Below, piece after piece: positions 1 to 11,600 of a stretch of DNA of 64,000 nucleotides. Every line of letters starts with the position of its first letter. The stretch's first letter is position 1. Source of the DNA: Cladorhizidae sp. MBARI D1340-BT2 (lineage: Eukaryota; Porifera; Demospongiae; Poecilosclerida; Cladorhizidae); NCBI GenBank assembly GCA_028752905.1, contig JAQNBH010000011.1, positions 30,440,017 to 30,504,016 on the forward strand, given 5' to 3'. The notes under the pieces are model-generated. The model made no database searches and was not told where the DNA came from. It saw nothing but the letters and a program-made list of their open reading frames with translations. The position numbers were made by a program, and so were the translations under genes.

Positions 1-161
1 CACTGAGAGATACCTATCTTGCAAGTCCATTACAGTGAACTGTGCAGAATATATGGATGTTTGGTATCAAGAGAGAGCACTTAGAGAGTCCTATCTTAAT
101 AGCTATACATCAAGTCTATTCAGTGAAGTGTGGATAATCTACGAAGCTAACATGTTTAGCA
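1..161 (+). repeat. Partial sub-repeat c at the window edge
   Basis: This matches bases 14-174 of sub-repeat c, which precedes every core. The missing 13 bases lie outside the window. Relative to most copies it carries a small change near base 40 (GTGAACTGTG instead of GTGAAGTGTG). Confidence 0.9.
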
Positions 162-2430
162 TCAAGTAAGAGTACAATTCATAACTGCCCTAATTAACAA
201 GACCAAAGTCCCAGATTTTGTCAACTGATAGAGAAGGCCCTTATCTGCAACATGTCAACAGATTATCAATAAATGTAGTGGTTTTTCACTGGCAGGCCAC
301 CGCTTTGGCAACTGGAAAACGCCAGGAAAGATCGCAAACCTTACCACTTCAAATCACCATAACTTGCTAATACTTAGAGTACTCAAAATTTTGGCACGTA
401 CAAAAGACAGATAATTAGAAGGGCTATCCGGTGATATAAAAATTATCTTTTTTGGGTAAAGTGTAGAAAAGTTATGAGCTTTACGGCAAAATAACAAGAT
501 TTTTGGGGGGAAAATGAGAAACATATAGACCAAATTAGGGCAAATATCAAGATAGAGAACACATAATGAAACCTATCATTCGAATCATATCAAGTCCATT
601 ACAGTGAAGCGTGCAGAATATTATGGATGTTTGATATCAACAGAGAGCACAGGGAGAGACCTATCTTAATAGAGCATCAAGATAGAGAACACATAGAGAA
701 ACCTATCTTGTGATTCTATGTATGCAGAATATACGGATGTTTGGTATCAAGAGAGAGAACAGAGAGAGGCCTACCTTTAGAGCTATATATCAAGTCTATT
801 CAGTGAAGTGTGGAGAATCTACGAAGCTAACATGTTTAGCTCAAGATAGAGAACACTGAGAGATACCTATCTTGCAAGTCCATTACAGTGCAGTGTGCAG
901 AATATATGGATGTTTGGTATCAAGAGAGAGCACTTAGAGAGTCCTATCTTAATAGCTATACATCAAGTCTATTCAGTGAAGTGTGGATAATCTACGAAGC
1001 TAACATGTTTAGCATCAAGTAAGAGTACAATTCATAACTGCCCTAATTAACAAGACCAAAGTCCCAGATTTTGTCAACTGATAGAGAAGGCCCTTATCTG
1101 CAACATGTCAACAGATTATCAATAAATGTAGTGGTTTTTCACTGGCAGGCCACCGCTTTGGCAACTGGAAAACGCCAGGAAAGATCGCAAACCTTACCAC
1201 TTCAAATCACCATAACTTGCTAATACTTAGAGTACTCAAAATTTTGGCACGTACAAAAGACAGATAATTAGAAGGGCTATCCGGTGATATAAAAATTATC
1301 TTTTTTGGGTAAAGTGTAGAAAAGTTATGAGCTTTACGGCAAAATAACAAGATTTTTTGGGGGAAAATGAGAAACATATAGACCAAATTAGGGCAAATAT
1401 CAAGATAGAGAACACATAATGAAACCTATCATTCGAATCATATCAAGTCCATTACAGTGTAGTGTGCAGAATATTATGGATGTTTGATATCAACAGAGAG
1501 CACAGGTAAAGACCTATCTTAATAGCTATATATCAAGTTTATACAGTGAAGTGTGGAGAATCTATGAAGCTAACCTGTATAGCATCAAGATAGAGAACAC
1601 ATGGAGAAACCTATCTTGTGATTCTATGTATGCAGAATATACGGATGTTTGGTATCAAGAGAGAGAACAGAGAGAGGCCTACCTTTAGAGCTATATATCA
1701 AGTCTATTCAGTGAAGTGTGGAGAATCTATGAAGCTAACATGTTTAGCTCAAGATATAGAACACTGAGAGATACCTATCTTGCAAGTCCATTACAGTGAA
1801 GTGTGCAGAATATATGGATGTTTGGTATCAAGAGAGAGCACTTAGAGAGTCCTATCTTAATAGCTATACATCAAGTCTATTCAGTGAAGTGTGGATAATC
1901 TACGAAGCTAACATGTTTAGCATCAAGTAAGAGTACAATTCATAACTGCCCTAATTAACAAGACCAAAGTCCCAGATTTTGTCAACTGATAGAGAAGGCC
2001 CTTATCTGCAACATGTCAACAGATTATCAATAAATGTAGTGGTTTTTCACTGGCAGGCCACTGCTTTGGCAACTGGAAAACGCCAGGAAAGATCGCAAAC
2101 CTTACCACTTCAAATCACCATAACTTGCTAATACTTAGAGTACTCAAAATTTTGGCAGGTACAAAAGACAGATAATTAGAAGGGCTATCCGGTAATATAA
2201 AAATTATCTTTTTTGGGTAAAGTATAGCAAAGTTATGAGCTTTACGGCAAAATAACAAGATTTTGGGGGGGGAAATGAGAAACATATAGACCAAATTAGG
2301 GCAAATATCAAGATAGAGAACACATAATGAAACCTATCATTCGAATCATATCAAGTCCATTACAGTGAAATGTGCAGAATATTATGGATGTTTGATATCA
2401 ACAGAGAGCACAGGGAGAGACCTATCTTAA
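162..2430 (+). repeat. Satellite units 1-3 (S, M, S) left of the transposon
   Basis: Cores start at 162, 1015 and 1923. Unit 1 is 853 bp (S type, with the 55-bp deletion in sub-repeat a). Unit 2 is 908 bp (M type). Unit 3 is S type and is split by the piggyBac-like element; its remainder resumes at 5653. Unit 3 carries the alpha core variant (GGTAAT, GTATAGC), whereas units 1 and 2 carry the beta variant (GGTGAT, GTGTAGA). Confidence 0.93.
2427..2430. repeat. Left TTAA target-site duplication
   Basis: TTAA lies between satellite sequence (CCTATC) and the first base of the element. The same TTAA recurs at 5649-5652. In uninterrupted S units the site reads CCTATCTTAATAGAGC, so a single TTAA was the target. 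TTAA is the known target of piggyBac-superfamily transposons. Confidence 0.95.
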
Positions 2431-2444
2431 CTCTCTCATGGATA
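2431..2444 (+). repeat. Left terminal inverted repeat of the piggyBac-like element
   Basis: The left end reads CTCTCTCATGGATA. The reverse complement of the right end reads CTCTTTCACTGATA. Eleven of 14 positions agree, starting from the terminal CTCT. The similarity fades immediately inward. Such short, imperfect terminal repeats directly abutting TTAA are normal for the superfamily. Confidence 0.82.
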
Positions 2445-2639
2445 CAGGCGTGACATACACGCGAAAGTGCAACTAGTACCGAAAAATAATTGTCTAAAAT
2501 CAATCATTTGCTCTGAGCGTCTAAAATTACGTGTGCACATGCCCAGAGAGTTGCTCTAGTTCTAAAAAAAGAATTGAAGCCAAACTATATAGGTAACTAT
2601 GGTAGCCGTGACGCCGAATCTGACCTTACCGATCGCGTA
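2431..2639 (+). other. 5' non-coding leader of the transposon
   Basis: This 209-bp leader precedes the transposase start. It presumably contains the promoter and the left-end transposase binding region, but I see no clear TATA box. A short inverted motif, GCGTG/CACGC with a 5-base loop, lies at 2448-2462 just inside the terminal repeat and is a candidate subterminal site. The frame of exon 1 is open upstream of the ATG back to a TTG at 2574; I see no reason to treat those codons as translated. Confidence 0.6.
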
Positions 2640-5122
2640 ATGGCGTCTCAAAAGTTTACAGCCGATGATGTTCTTGAAATGTGCTACAATAGCGATTTTG
2701 GCCTTTCAGAAGACGAATCTAGCTGTGATGAAGGAGGAGAAGTCCATGCCTACAAGGGACAGCGAGTTATCCAGCCTGAGCAACTGACAGCTCTTTTCAG
2801 AGCTGTCATTTCTGACCAGGCTTGTAGCTCAGCTAGCTTTGTCCAGGACTGTGAATCTAGTGATGATCAGAGGAACTTTGTAGGTGAGTCAAGATTTATA
2901 AAGAGAGTATATACTTAGATAGAACTAATATATAGATAGATCTAGTAACTATTTTCCTGAGTGTATGTAAAAGTGGGTGTGTCTATTTCCCTTGCTTGAG
3001 TGTCTAGTGATTCTAGTGAGTTTTAGACTTGTACAGTCTACATGTTTACTTTCCCTGTTAGTTCACAGCTTGACTAGCTCTCTTTTTGTGTGTGCATATA
3101 TATTCTCCAGGCTCTTCCACTCTGTGTATGGCATCCCCTCCAGGCCCTACACCTGTGAGTATGGCATACCTTCCAAGCCCTTCCTCTGCAGAGGTACCTC
3201 CTCCTTCCACTTTTCCACCTCCCAGTCTATCCTGCTCGAAGTCACTGATTCCTGTGTCTGATGACTCGAGTGGTGACTCAGAACCTGCACACACTGCTCC
3301 ACAGCAAGGTCATAGACATTCGAGAAGTAAGGACAGATCTAGGAGTAGAGATAGGGGGTTGTGTAGAGCTAGAGGTAGAGGTCGTAGAGCTAGAGGAAGA
3401 GGTCGCGCTACTAGCAGAATTTCCAGTTCTATTGCTGCTGGCCCATCTTTACAAACTAGTGCTAGTCCATCTTTACCATCTACTGCTGGTCCGTCTACTT
3501 CTCTTTCTGTCCCTTCTAGTAGCTCTACTTGTATGGATCCTTTTGGAGGTGTCTGGGTGAAACAGGAGCCAGCTGGTACTTCGTTCTCATACTCAAAGAT
3601 CCCTGGACCAGTATCTGCTTCAGTTAGGGCTCAGAGTTCTCCGCTTGAACTCTTCTCCCAGTTTTTCACTGAAGAAGTCTTTGACTTGCTTGTGGTTGAG
3701 ACCAATCGCTACGCTGCCACAGTTTGTGGAACTACATCTCATGCCCGTCGCTGGACTGATGTGACAGTCCAGGAGATGAAAGCTTTTTTGGGAATTCTTT
3801 TGTATATGGGTATTATAGTGCTACCTAGGTTAGAACTTTATTGGACTACTAAGTACCCCCTGAATGTCCCTGCAGTCTCTGATGTCATGCCCATCAATAG
3901 ATTCCAGCAGTTGTTCAGGTGCCTCCATTTAGCTGACAACTCAGCTCAAATCCCGCATGGTCAGTCAGGACATGATCGACTCTTCAAGGTCCGTAACCTG
4001 TTGGATTTGGTTGTCCCAAGGTTTGAATCGGAGTATCTTATTCACCAAGACTGCACCATTGATGAAGCCATGATCCCTTTCAAGGGAAGACTCAGCTTCA
4101 AGCAGTACCTGAAAGACAAACCCACAAAATGGGGGATCAAGGTCTTTGTATTAGCTGATGCTACTAATGGATATATAAAAACCTTTCAAATATACACGGG
4201 CAAGTCAGTAGAGGATAGTGGCAATAGTGTAGGTTTATGTAGTAAGGTAGTCTTAGATCTCATGTCTGGCTTGGAGAATAGTGGTTATCACTTATTTACT
4301 GATAATTACTATACTTCCCCCACCCTCTACAATCATCTATATAATCATGGCATCAATGCTTGTGGGACAGCACGTTCCAACAGAGTGGGTTTCCCCAAGG
4401 ATTTGGTAACAAAGGCTACCAGACATAATCGTGGGTTCATGGATTACCGCTCGAATGGGCCACTTCTTGCTTCCGTTTGGGTGGATAAACGTACTATTTA
4501 TTTCTTATCCACGATGCATTTAGCCAAGCCTCCAGCTGGTACTACATGCACAGTGAAGAGACGTACTGCTACTGGTATTCAATCTGATGTGTCATGCCCC
4601 ACTCCTCTGCCAGATTATCAAAAGAACATGAGGGGTGTTGATCGTAATGATCAAATGACACAGTACTATAGCATGGGTAGACGTAGTACCAAGTGGTGGA
4701 AAAGGGTATTTTATTATATAGTAGAGTCTGCTATTTTGAATAGCTACGTGATGGAATCACATGTTAGGCCAGTTGAGCATGGGAAAAAGGGTTCGGCCAA
4801 GAGGGACTACCTGTCCTATCGACTGGAGCTTGCTGAGCTGCTGGTGGGCACTTTCTGTTCAAGGCAGCGGGCAGGGCGTCCGAACATTGAGCGTGTTCAT
4901 CTCTCCCACCTGAACCGTGACCTTGACCACTATCCGCGTCAGATGGACAAGCATAAGCGCTGCGTGGTGTGTGAGGGGATCAGGAAAAGGAAGAATCTTC
5001 CAAACAGTGGACATAGGCACGAAACACGCATGATGTGCTGCACATGCCAAGTCCCCCTCTGCTTGGACAACAACCGCTTGTGCTTTGAGAAGTACCACAA
5101 TGTTATGGATTACTGTCGATAA
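2640..5122 (+). CDS. piggyBac-like transposase, two exons: 2640..2883 and 3111..5122
   Basis: Cut-and-paste DNA transposase that would excise and insert the element at TTAA. Exon 1 starts at an ATG in good context (G at -3, G at +4) and encodes MASQKFTADDVLEM, then an acidic stretch, typical of piggyBac N-termini. Splicing at GTGAGT (2884) to CTCCAG (ends 3110) joins G with GC into one Gly codon and keeps frame, giving 751 residues. Order: acidic N-terminus; Ser/Pro-rich linker with an RS/RG-rich basic patch (about 152-181); DDE domain (about 259-635) starting PLELFSQFFTEEV; catalytic Asp399 (TIDEAM), Asp479 (FTDNYYTS) and Asp592 (GVDRNDQ), with Asp595 also conserved; C-terminal Cys/His-rich zinc-binding domain (about 699-744) starting CVVC, presumably for end recognition. 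The basic patch probably supports nuclear import or DNA contact. No stop or frameshift is present. The exact start and splice acceptor are predictions. Confidence 0.9.
2884..3110 (+). other. Predicted transposase intron
   Basis: A 227-bp intron with donor G|GTGAGT at 2884 and acceptor TATTCTCCAG ending at 3110. Reading through the donor hits a stop at about 2916-2918, so unspliced RNA would give only a short N-terminal peptide. Phase agrees on both sides (one base of a Gly codon upstream, two downstream). A second in-phase acceptor, CCCTCCAG, ends at 3143, 33 bp downstream, and would remove 11 residues without changing frame. Confidence 0.82.
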
Positions 5123-5481
5123 CTTGACTGTTATAGTATTATTTGTTATATAGTGTGCTTATAATCATTACATACTTGCATGAACAGTAGCTTTGTAATG
5201 TATAATAAGGACTAGTGTTTGTTTCTATGACATGTCTGTTTGTAGTTTTTGAATGTAAAATGAATGCCATGTTATTGGGCAAATCCTGAATTTCAAGTCT
5301 TGTAGTAACAGTTATTGTTCTCTAATGTGGTAAGAACATTTGCTAACCTGATGCAGTATTATGAAATGCAGTTAGACTTCGAATAGCACCCAGTAGCAAT
5401 AGTGGATTACCAAAAAACACATTGAATTATAGTGTAAAATAGTGATGTGATAAGTTTAATGATATTCATCATCGTGGGTTT

Positions 5482-5496
5482 AGTTGCTAAGCAACT
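5482..5496. repeat. Subterminal palindrome in the transposon right arm
   Basis: AGTTGCT-A-AGCAACT is a perfect 7-bp inverted repeat around one central base, about 150 bp from the right end. It could be a transposase or host-factor site, or chance. Confidence 0.6.
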
Positions 5497-5540
5497 GTAG
5501 TTGACCAAAAAATGCCCATCAAAGCTTTAACCACAACTAC
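5497..5540. repeat. Inverted GTAGTTG/CAACTAC pair in the right arm
   Basis: GTAGTTG at 5497-5503 is matched by its reverse complement at 5534-5540. It directly follows the palindrome at 5482-5496, whose arms share the AGTTG motif. The clustering suggests a subterminal binding array, as is common in piggyBac elements, but the motifs are short. Confidence 0.45.
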
Positions 5541-5586
5541 TTCAAAGGTTGCTATGGGATTTTTCACTTTCCTGGAAAGATATAAA

Positions 5587-5592
5587 AATAAA
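5587..5592 (+). terminator. Candidate poly(A) signal of the transposase transcript
   Basis: AATAAA is the only canonical hexamer I noticed between the transposase stop and the right end, about 465 bp after the stop and 56 bp before the element edge. Cleavage 10-30 bases downstream would still fall inside the element. This is motif evidence only. Confidence 0.4.
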
Positions 5593-5634
5593 TGTAAAAT
5601 TAGGTCCAAAATTTGAGAAAACCCTGCGTAAATC

Positions 5635-5648
5635 TATCAGTGAAAGAG
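5635..5648 (-). repeat. Right terminal inverted repeat of the piggyBac-like element
   Basis: TATCAGTGAAAGAG is the inverted counterpart of the left end, with 11 of 14 matches, and directly abuts the right TTAA. Confidence 0.82.
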
Positions 5649-5652
5649 TTAA
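5649..5652. repeat. Right TTAA target-site duplication
   Basis: TTAA is followed by TAGAGCATCAAG, the exact continuation of the interrupted S-type sub-repeat a. It pairs with TTAA at 2427-2430. Confidence 0.95.
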
Positions 5653-8600
5653 TAGAGCATCAAGATAGAGAACACATAGAGAAACCTATCTTGTGATTCT
5701 ATGTATGCAGAATATACGGATGTTTGGTATCAAGAGAGAGAACAGAGAGAGGCCTACCTTTAGAGCTATATATCAAGTCTATTCAGTGAAGTGTGGAGAA
5801 TCTACGAAGCTAACATGTTTAGCTCAAGATAGAGAACACTGAGAGATACCTATCTTGCAAGTCCATTACAGTGAAGTGTGCAGAATATATGGATGTTTGG
5901 TATCAAGAGAGAGCACTTAGAGAGTCCTATCTTAATAGCTATACATCAAGTCTATTCAGTGAAGTGTGGATAATCTACGAAGCTAACATGTTTAGCATCA
6001 AGTAAGAGTACAATTCATAACTGCCCTAATTAACAAGACCAAAGTCCCAGATTTTGTCAACTGATAGAGAAGGCCCTTATCTGCAACATGTCAACAGATT
6101 ATCAATAAATGTAGTGGTTTTTCACTGGCAGGCCACCGCTTTGGCAACTGGAAAACGCCAGGAAAGATCGCAAACCTTACCACTTCAAATCACCATAACT
6201 TGCTAATACTTAGAGTACTCAAAATTTTGGCACGTACAAAAGACAGATAATTAGAAGGGCTATCCGGTGATATAAAAATTATCTTTTTTGGGTAAAGTGT
6301 AGAAAAGTTATGAGCTTTACGGCAAAATAACAAGATTTTTTGGGGAAAAATGAGAAACATATAGACCAAATTAGGGCAAATATCAAGATAGAGAACACAT
6401 AATGAAACCTATCATTCGAATCATATCAAGTCCATTACAGTGTAGTGTGCAGAATATTATGGATGTTTGATATCAACAGAGAGCACAGGTAAAGACCTAT
6501 CTTAATAGCTATATATCAAGTTTATACAGTGAAGTGTGGAGAATCTATGAAGCTAACCTGTATAGCATCAAGATAGAGAACACATGGAGAAACCTATCTT
6601 GTGATTCTATGTATGCAGAATATACGGATGTTTGGTATCAAGAGAGAGAACAGAGAGAGGCCTACCTTTAGAGCTATATATCAAGTCTATTCAGTGAAGT
6701 GTGGAGAATCTATGAAGCTAACATGTTTAGCTCAAGATATAGAACACTGAGAGATACCTATCTTGCAAGTCCATTACAGTGAAGTGTGCAGAATATATGG
6801 ATGTTTGGTATCAAGAGAGAGCACTTAGAGAGTCCTATCTTAATAGCTATACATCAAGTCTATTCAGTGAAGTGTGGATAATCTACGAAGCTAACATGTT
6901 TAGCATCAAGTAAGAGTACAATTCATAACTGCCCTAATTAACAAGACCAAAGTCCCAGATTTTGTCAACTGATAGAGAAGGCCCTTATCTGCAACATGTC
7001 AACAGATTATCAATAAATGTAGTGGTTTTTCACTGGCAGGCCACCGCTTTGGCAACTGGAAAACGCCAGGAAAGATCGCAAACCTTACCACTTCAAATCA
7101 CCATAACTTGCTAATACTTAGAGTACTCAAAATTTTGGCACGTACAAAAGACAGATAATTAGAAGGGCTATCCGGTAATATAAAAATTATCTTTTTTGGG
7201 TAAAGTATAGCAAAGTTATGAGCTTTACGGCAAAATAACAAGATTTTGGGGGGGGAAATGAGAAACATATAGACCAAATTAGGGCAAATATCAAGATAGA
7301 GAACACATAATGAAACCTATCATTCGAATCATATCAAGTCCATTACAGTGAAATGTGCAGAATATTATGGATGTTTGATATCAACAGAGAGCACAGGGAG
7401 AGACCTATCTTAATAGAGCATCAAGATAGAGAACACATAGAGAAACCTATCTTGTGATTCTATGTATGCAGAATATACGGATGTTTGGTATCAAGAGAGA
7501 GAACAGAGAGAGGCCTACCTTTAGAGCTATATATCAAGTCTATTCAGTGAAGTGTGGAGAATCTATGAAGCTAACATATTTAGCTCAAGATATAGAACAC
7601 TGAGAGATACCTATCTTGCAAGTCCATTACAGTGAAGTGTGCAGAATATATGGATGTTTGGTATCAAGAGAGAGCACTTAGAGAGTCCTATCTTAATAGC
7701 TATACATCAAGTCTATTCAGTGAAGTGTGGATAATCTACGAAGCTAACATGTTTAGCATCAAGTAAGAGTACAATTCATAACTGCCCTAATTAACAAGAC
7801 CAAAGTCCCAGATTTTGTCAACTGATAGAGAAGGCCCTTATCTGCAACATGTCAACAGATTGTCAATAAATGTAGTGGTTTTTCACTGGCAGGCCACCGC
7901 TTTGGCAACTGGAAAACGCCAGGAAAGATCGCAAACCTTACCACTTCAAATCACCATAACTTGCTAATACTTAGAGTACTCAAAATTTTAGCACGTACAA
8001 AAGACAGATAATTAGAAGGGCTATCCGGTAATATAAAAATTATCTTTTTGGGATAAAGTGTAGAAAAGTTATGAGCTTTACGGCAAAATAACAAGATTTT
8101 TGGGGGGGAAATGAGAAACATATAGACCAAATTAGGGCAAATATCAAGATAGAGAACACATAATGAAACCTATCATTCGAATCATATCAAGTCCATTACA
8201 GTGAAATGTGCAGAATATTATGGATGTTTGATATCAACAGAGAGCACAGGGAGAGAACTATCTTAATAGAGCATCAAGATAGAGAACACATAGAGAAACC
8301 TATCTTGTGATTCTATGTATGCAGAATATACGGATGTTTGGTATCAAGAGAGAGAACAGAGAGAGGCCTACCTTTAGAGCTATATATCAAGTCTATTCAG
8401 TGAAGTGTGGAGAATCTACGAAGCTAACATGTTTAGCTCAAGATAGAGAACACTGAGAGATACCTATCTTGCAAGTCCATTACAGTGAAGTGTGCAGAAT
8501 ATATGGATGTTTGGTATCAAGAGAGAGCACTTAGAGAGTCCTATCTTAATAGCTATACATCAAGTCTATTCAGTGAAGTGTGGATAATCTACGAAGCTAA

Positions 8601-11600
8601 CATGTTTAGCATCAAGTAAGAGTACAATTCATAACTGCCCTAATTAACAAGACCAAAGTCCCAGATTTTGTCAACTGATAGAGAAGGCCCTTATCTGCAA
8701 CATGTCAACAGATTATCAATAAATGTAGTGGTTTTTCACTGGCAGGCCACCGCTTTGGCAACTGGAAAACGCCAGGAAAGATCGCAAAACTTACCACTTC
8801 AAATCACCATAACTTGCTAATACTTAGAGTACTCAAAATTTTGGCACGTACAAAAGACAGATAATTAGAAGGGCTATCCGGTGATATAAAAATTATCTTT
8901 TTTGGGTAAAGTGTAGAAAAGTTATGAGCTTTATGGCAAAATAACAAGATTTTTTGGGGAAAAATGAGAAACATATAGACCAAATTAGGGCAAATATCAA
9001 GATAGAGAACACATAATGAAACCTATCATTCGAATCATATCAAGTCCATTACAGTGTAGTGTGCAGAATATTATGGATGTTTGATATCAACAGAGAGCAC
9101 AGGTAAAGACCTATCTTAATAGCTATATATCAAGTTTATACAGTGAAGTGTGGAGAATCTATGAAGCTAACCTGTATAGCATCAAGATAGAGAACACATG
9201 GAGAAACCTATCTTGTGATTCTATGTATGCAGAATATACGGATGTTTGGTATCAAGAGAGAGAACAGAGAGAGGCCTACCTTTAGAGCTATATATCAAGT
9301 CTATTCAGTGAAGTGTGGAGAATCTATGAAGCTAACATGTTTAGCTCAAGATATAGAACACTGAGAGATACCTATCTTGCAAGTCCATTACAGTGAAGTG
9401 TGCAGAATATATGGATGTTTGGTATCAAGAGAGAGCACTTAGAGAGTCCTATCTTAATAGCTATACATCAAGTCTATTCAGTGAAGTGTGGATAATCTAC
9501 GAAGCTAACATGTTTAGCATCAAGTAAGAGTACAATTCATAACTGCCCTAATTAACAAGACCAAAGTCCCAGATTTTGTCAACTGATAGAGAAGGCCCTT
9601 ATCTGCAACATGTCAACAGATTATCAATAAATGTAGTGGTTTTTCACTGGCAGGCCACCGCTTTGGCAACAGGAAAACGCCAGGAAAGATCGCAAACCTT
9701 ACCACTTCAAATCACCATAACTTGCTAATACTTAGAGTACTCAAAATTTTGGCACGTACAAAAGACAGATAATTAGAAGGGCTATCCGGTAATATAAAAA
9801 TTATCTTTTTTGGGTAAAGTATAGCAAAGTTATGAGCTTTACGGCAAAATAACAAGATTTTGGGGGGGGAAATGAGAAACATATAGACCAAATTAGGGCA
9901 AATATCAAGATAGAGAACACATAATGAAACCTATCATTCGAATCATATCAAGTCCATTACAGTGAAATGTGCAGAATATTATGGATGTTTGATATCAACA
10001 GAGAGCACAGGGAGAGACCTATCTTAATAGAGCATCAAGATAGAGAACACATAGAGAAACCTATCTTGTGATTCTATGTATGCAGAATATACGGATGTTT
10101 GGTATCAAGAGAGAGAACAGAGAGAGGCCTACCTTTAGAGCTATATATCAAGTCTATTCAGTGAAGTGTGGAGAATCTACGAAGCTAACATGTTTAGCTC
10201 AAGATAGAGAACACTGAGAGATACCTATCTTGCAAGTCCATTACAGTGAAGTGTGCAGAATATATGGATGTTTGGTATCAAGAGAGAGCACTTAGAGAGT
10301 CCTATCTTAATAGCTATACATCAAGTCTATTCAGTGAAGTGTGGATAATCTACGAAGCTAACATGTTTAGCATCAAGTAAGAGTACAATTCATAACTGCC
10401 CTAATTAACAAGACCAAAGTCCCAGATTTTGTCAACTGATAGAGAAGGCCCTTATCTGCAACATGTCAACAGATTATCAATAAATGTAGTGGTTTTTCAC
10501 TGGCAGGCCACCGCTTTGGCAACTGGAAAACGCCAGGAAAGATCGCAAACCTTACCACTTCAAATCACCATAACTTGCTAATACTTAGAGTACTCAAAAT
10601 TTTGGCACGTACAAAAGACAGATAATTAGAAGGGCTATCCGGTGATATAAAAATTATCTTTTTTGTGTAAAGTGTAGAAAAGTTATGAGCTTTACGGCAA
10701 AATAACAAGATTTTTTGGGGAAAAATGATAAACATATAGACCAAATTAGAGCAAATATCAAGATAGAGAACACATAATGAAACCTATCATTCGAATCATA
10801 TCAAGTCCATTACAGTGTAGTGTGCAGAATATTATGGATGTTTGATATCAACAGAGAGCACAGGTAAAGACCTATCTTAATAGCTATATATCAAGTTTAT
10901 ACAGTGAAGTGTGGAGAATCTATGAAGCTAACCTGTATAGCATCAAGATAGAGAACACATGGAGAAACCTATCTTGTGATTCTATGTATGCAGAATATAC
11001 GGATGTTTGGTATCAAGAGAGAGAACAGAGAGAGGCCTACCTTTAGAGCTATATATCAAGTCTATTCAGTGAAGTGTAGAGAATCTATGAAGCTAACATG
11101 TTTAGCTCAAGATATAGAACACTGAGAGATACCTATCTTGCAAGTCCATTACAGTGAAGTGTGCAGAATATATGGATGTTTGGTATCAAGAGAGAGCACT
11201 TAGAGAGTCCTATCTTAATAGCTATACATCAAGTCTATTCAGTGAAGTGTGGATAATCTACGAAGCTAACATGTTTAGCATCAAGTAAGAGTACAATTCA
11301 TAACTGCCCTAATTAACAAGACCAAAGTCCCAGATTTTGTCAACTGATAGAGAAGGCCCTTATCTGCAACATGTCAACAGATTATCAATAAATGTAGTGG
11401 TTTTTCACTGGCAGGCCACCGCTTTGGCAACTGGAAAACGCCAGGAAAGATCGCAAACCTTACCACTTGAAATCACCATAACTTGCTAATACTTAGAGTA
11501 CTCAAAATTTTGGCACGTACAAAAGACAGATAATTAGAAGGGCTATCCGGTAATATAAAAATTATCTTTTTTGGGTAAAGTATAGCAAAGTTATGAGCTT

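Larger units (their letters stand above)
5123..5634 (+). other. 3' non-coding region of the transposon
   Basis: About 510 bp between the transposase stop and the right terminal repeat. It is AT-rich and has no further coding signal. It contains a palindrome (5482-5496), an inverted GTAGTTG/CAACTAC pair (5497-5540) and a candidate poly(A) signal (5587-5592). In piggyBac elements subterminal repeats are bound by the transposase's C-terminal domain; assigning that role here is inference. Confidence 0.7.
2431..5648 (+). mobile_element. piggyBac-like DNA transposon, apparently complete and autonomous
   Basis: This 3,218-bp element is inserted in satellite unit 3. Boundaries come from comparing the interrupted unit with its uninterrupted neighbours: satellite sequence stops at TTAA (2427-2430) and resumes exactly after a second TTAA (5649-5652). 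The phase markers on either side are 4,075 bp apart; subtracting 3,218 plus 4 leaves 853, exactly an S unit. Ends are a 14-bp imperfect inverted repeat (11 of 14 match). Inside are a short leader, a two-exon transposase and a 3' non-coding region with subterminal inverted motifs. No frameshift or internal stop breaks the coding parts. The element occurs once in the window although the host unit occurs about 65 times, so insertion postdates array amplification. Autonomy and present activity are inferred from intactness. Confidence 0.95.

Noticed and set aside
282..293. Core segment TTTTTCACTGGC as a relic of the piggyBac terminal repeat (CTCTTTCACTGATA)
   Set aside because: Only eight bases (TTTCACTG) are shared, the motif is not at an edge and there is no flanking TTAA, so chance explains it.
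301..330. Possible CENP-B box in the core (TGGAAAACGCC)
   Set aside because: It lacks the essential TTCG and CGGG parts of the known box; the partial likeness is too weak.
2574..2639. Extended N-terminus of the transposase from a TTG at 2574
   Set aside because: The ATG at 2640 has good context and is followed by the N-terminal motif expected for the family; the upstream codons have no support.
2977..3560. Short frames at 2977-3261 (+), 3058-3294 (-) and 3261-3560 (+)
   Set aside because: They overlap the intron and the Ser/Pro/Arg-rich linker in other frames and are by-products of the real coding sequence.
4859..5098. Minus-strand frame opposite the transposase C-terminus
   Set aside because: Shadow of the Cys/His-rich coding sequence, with no recognisable features.
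2431..5648. Domesticated PGBD host gene rather than a transposon
   Set aside because: Terminal inverted repeats and TTAA duplications directly flank it, and it sits inside satellite, so it is a mobile copy.
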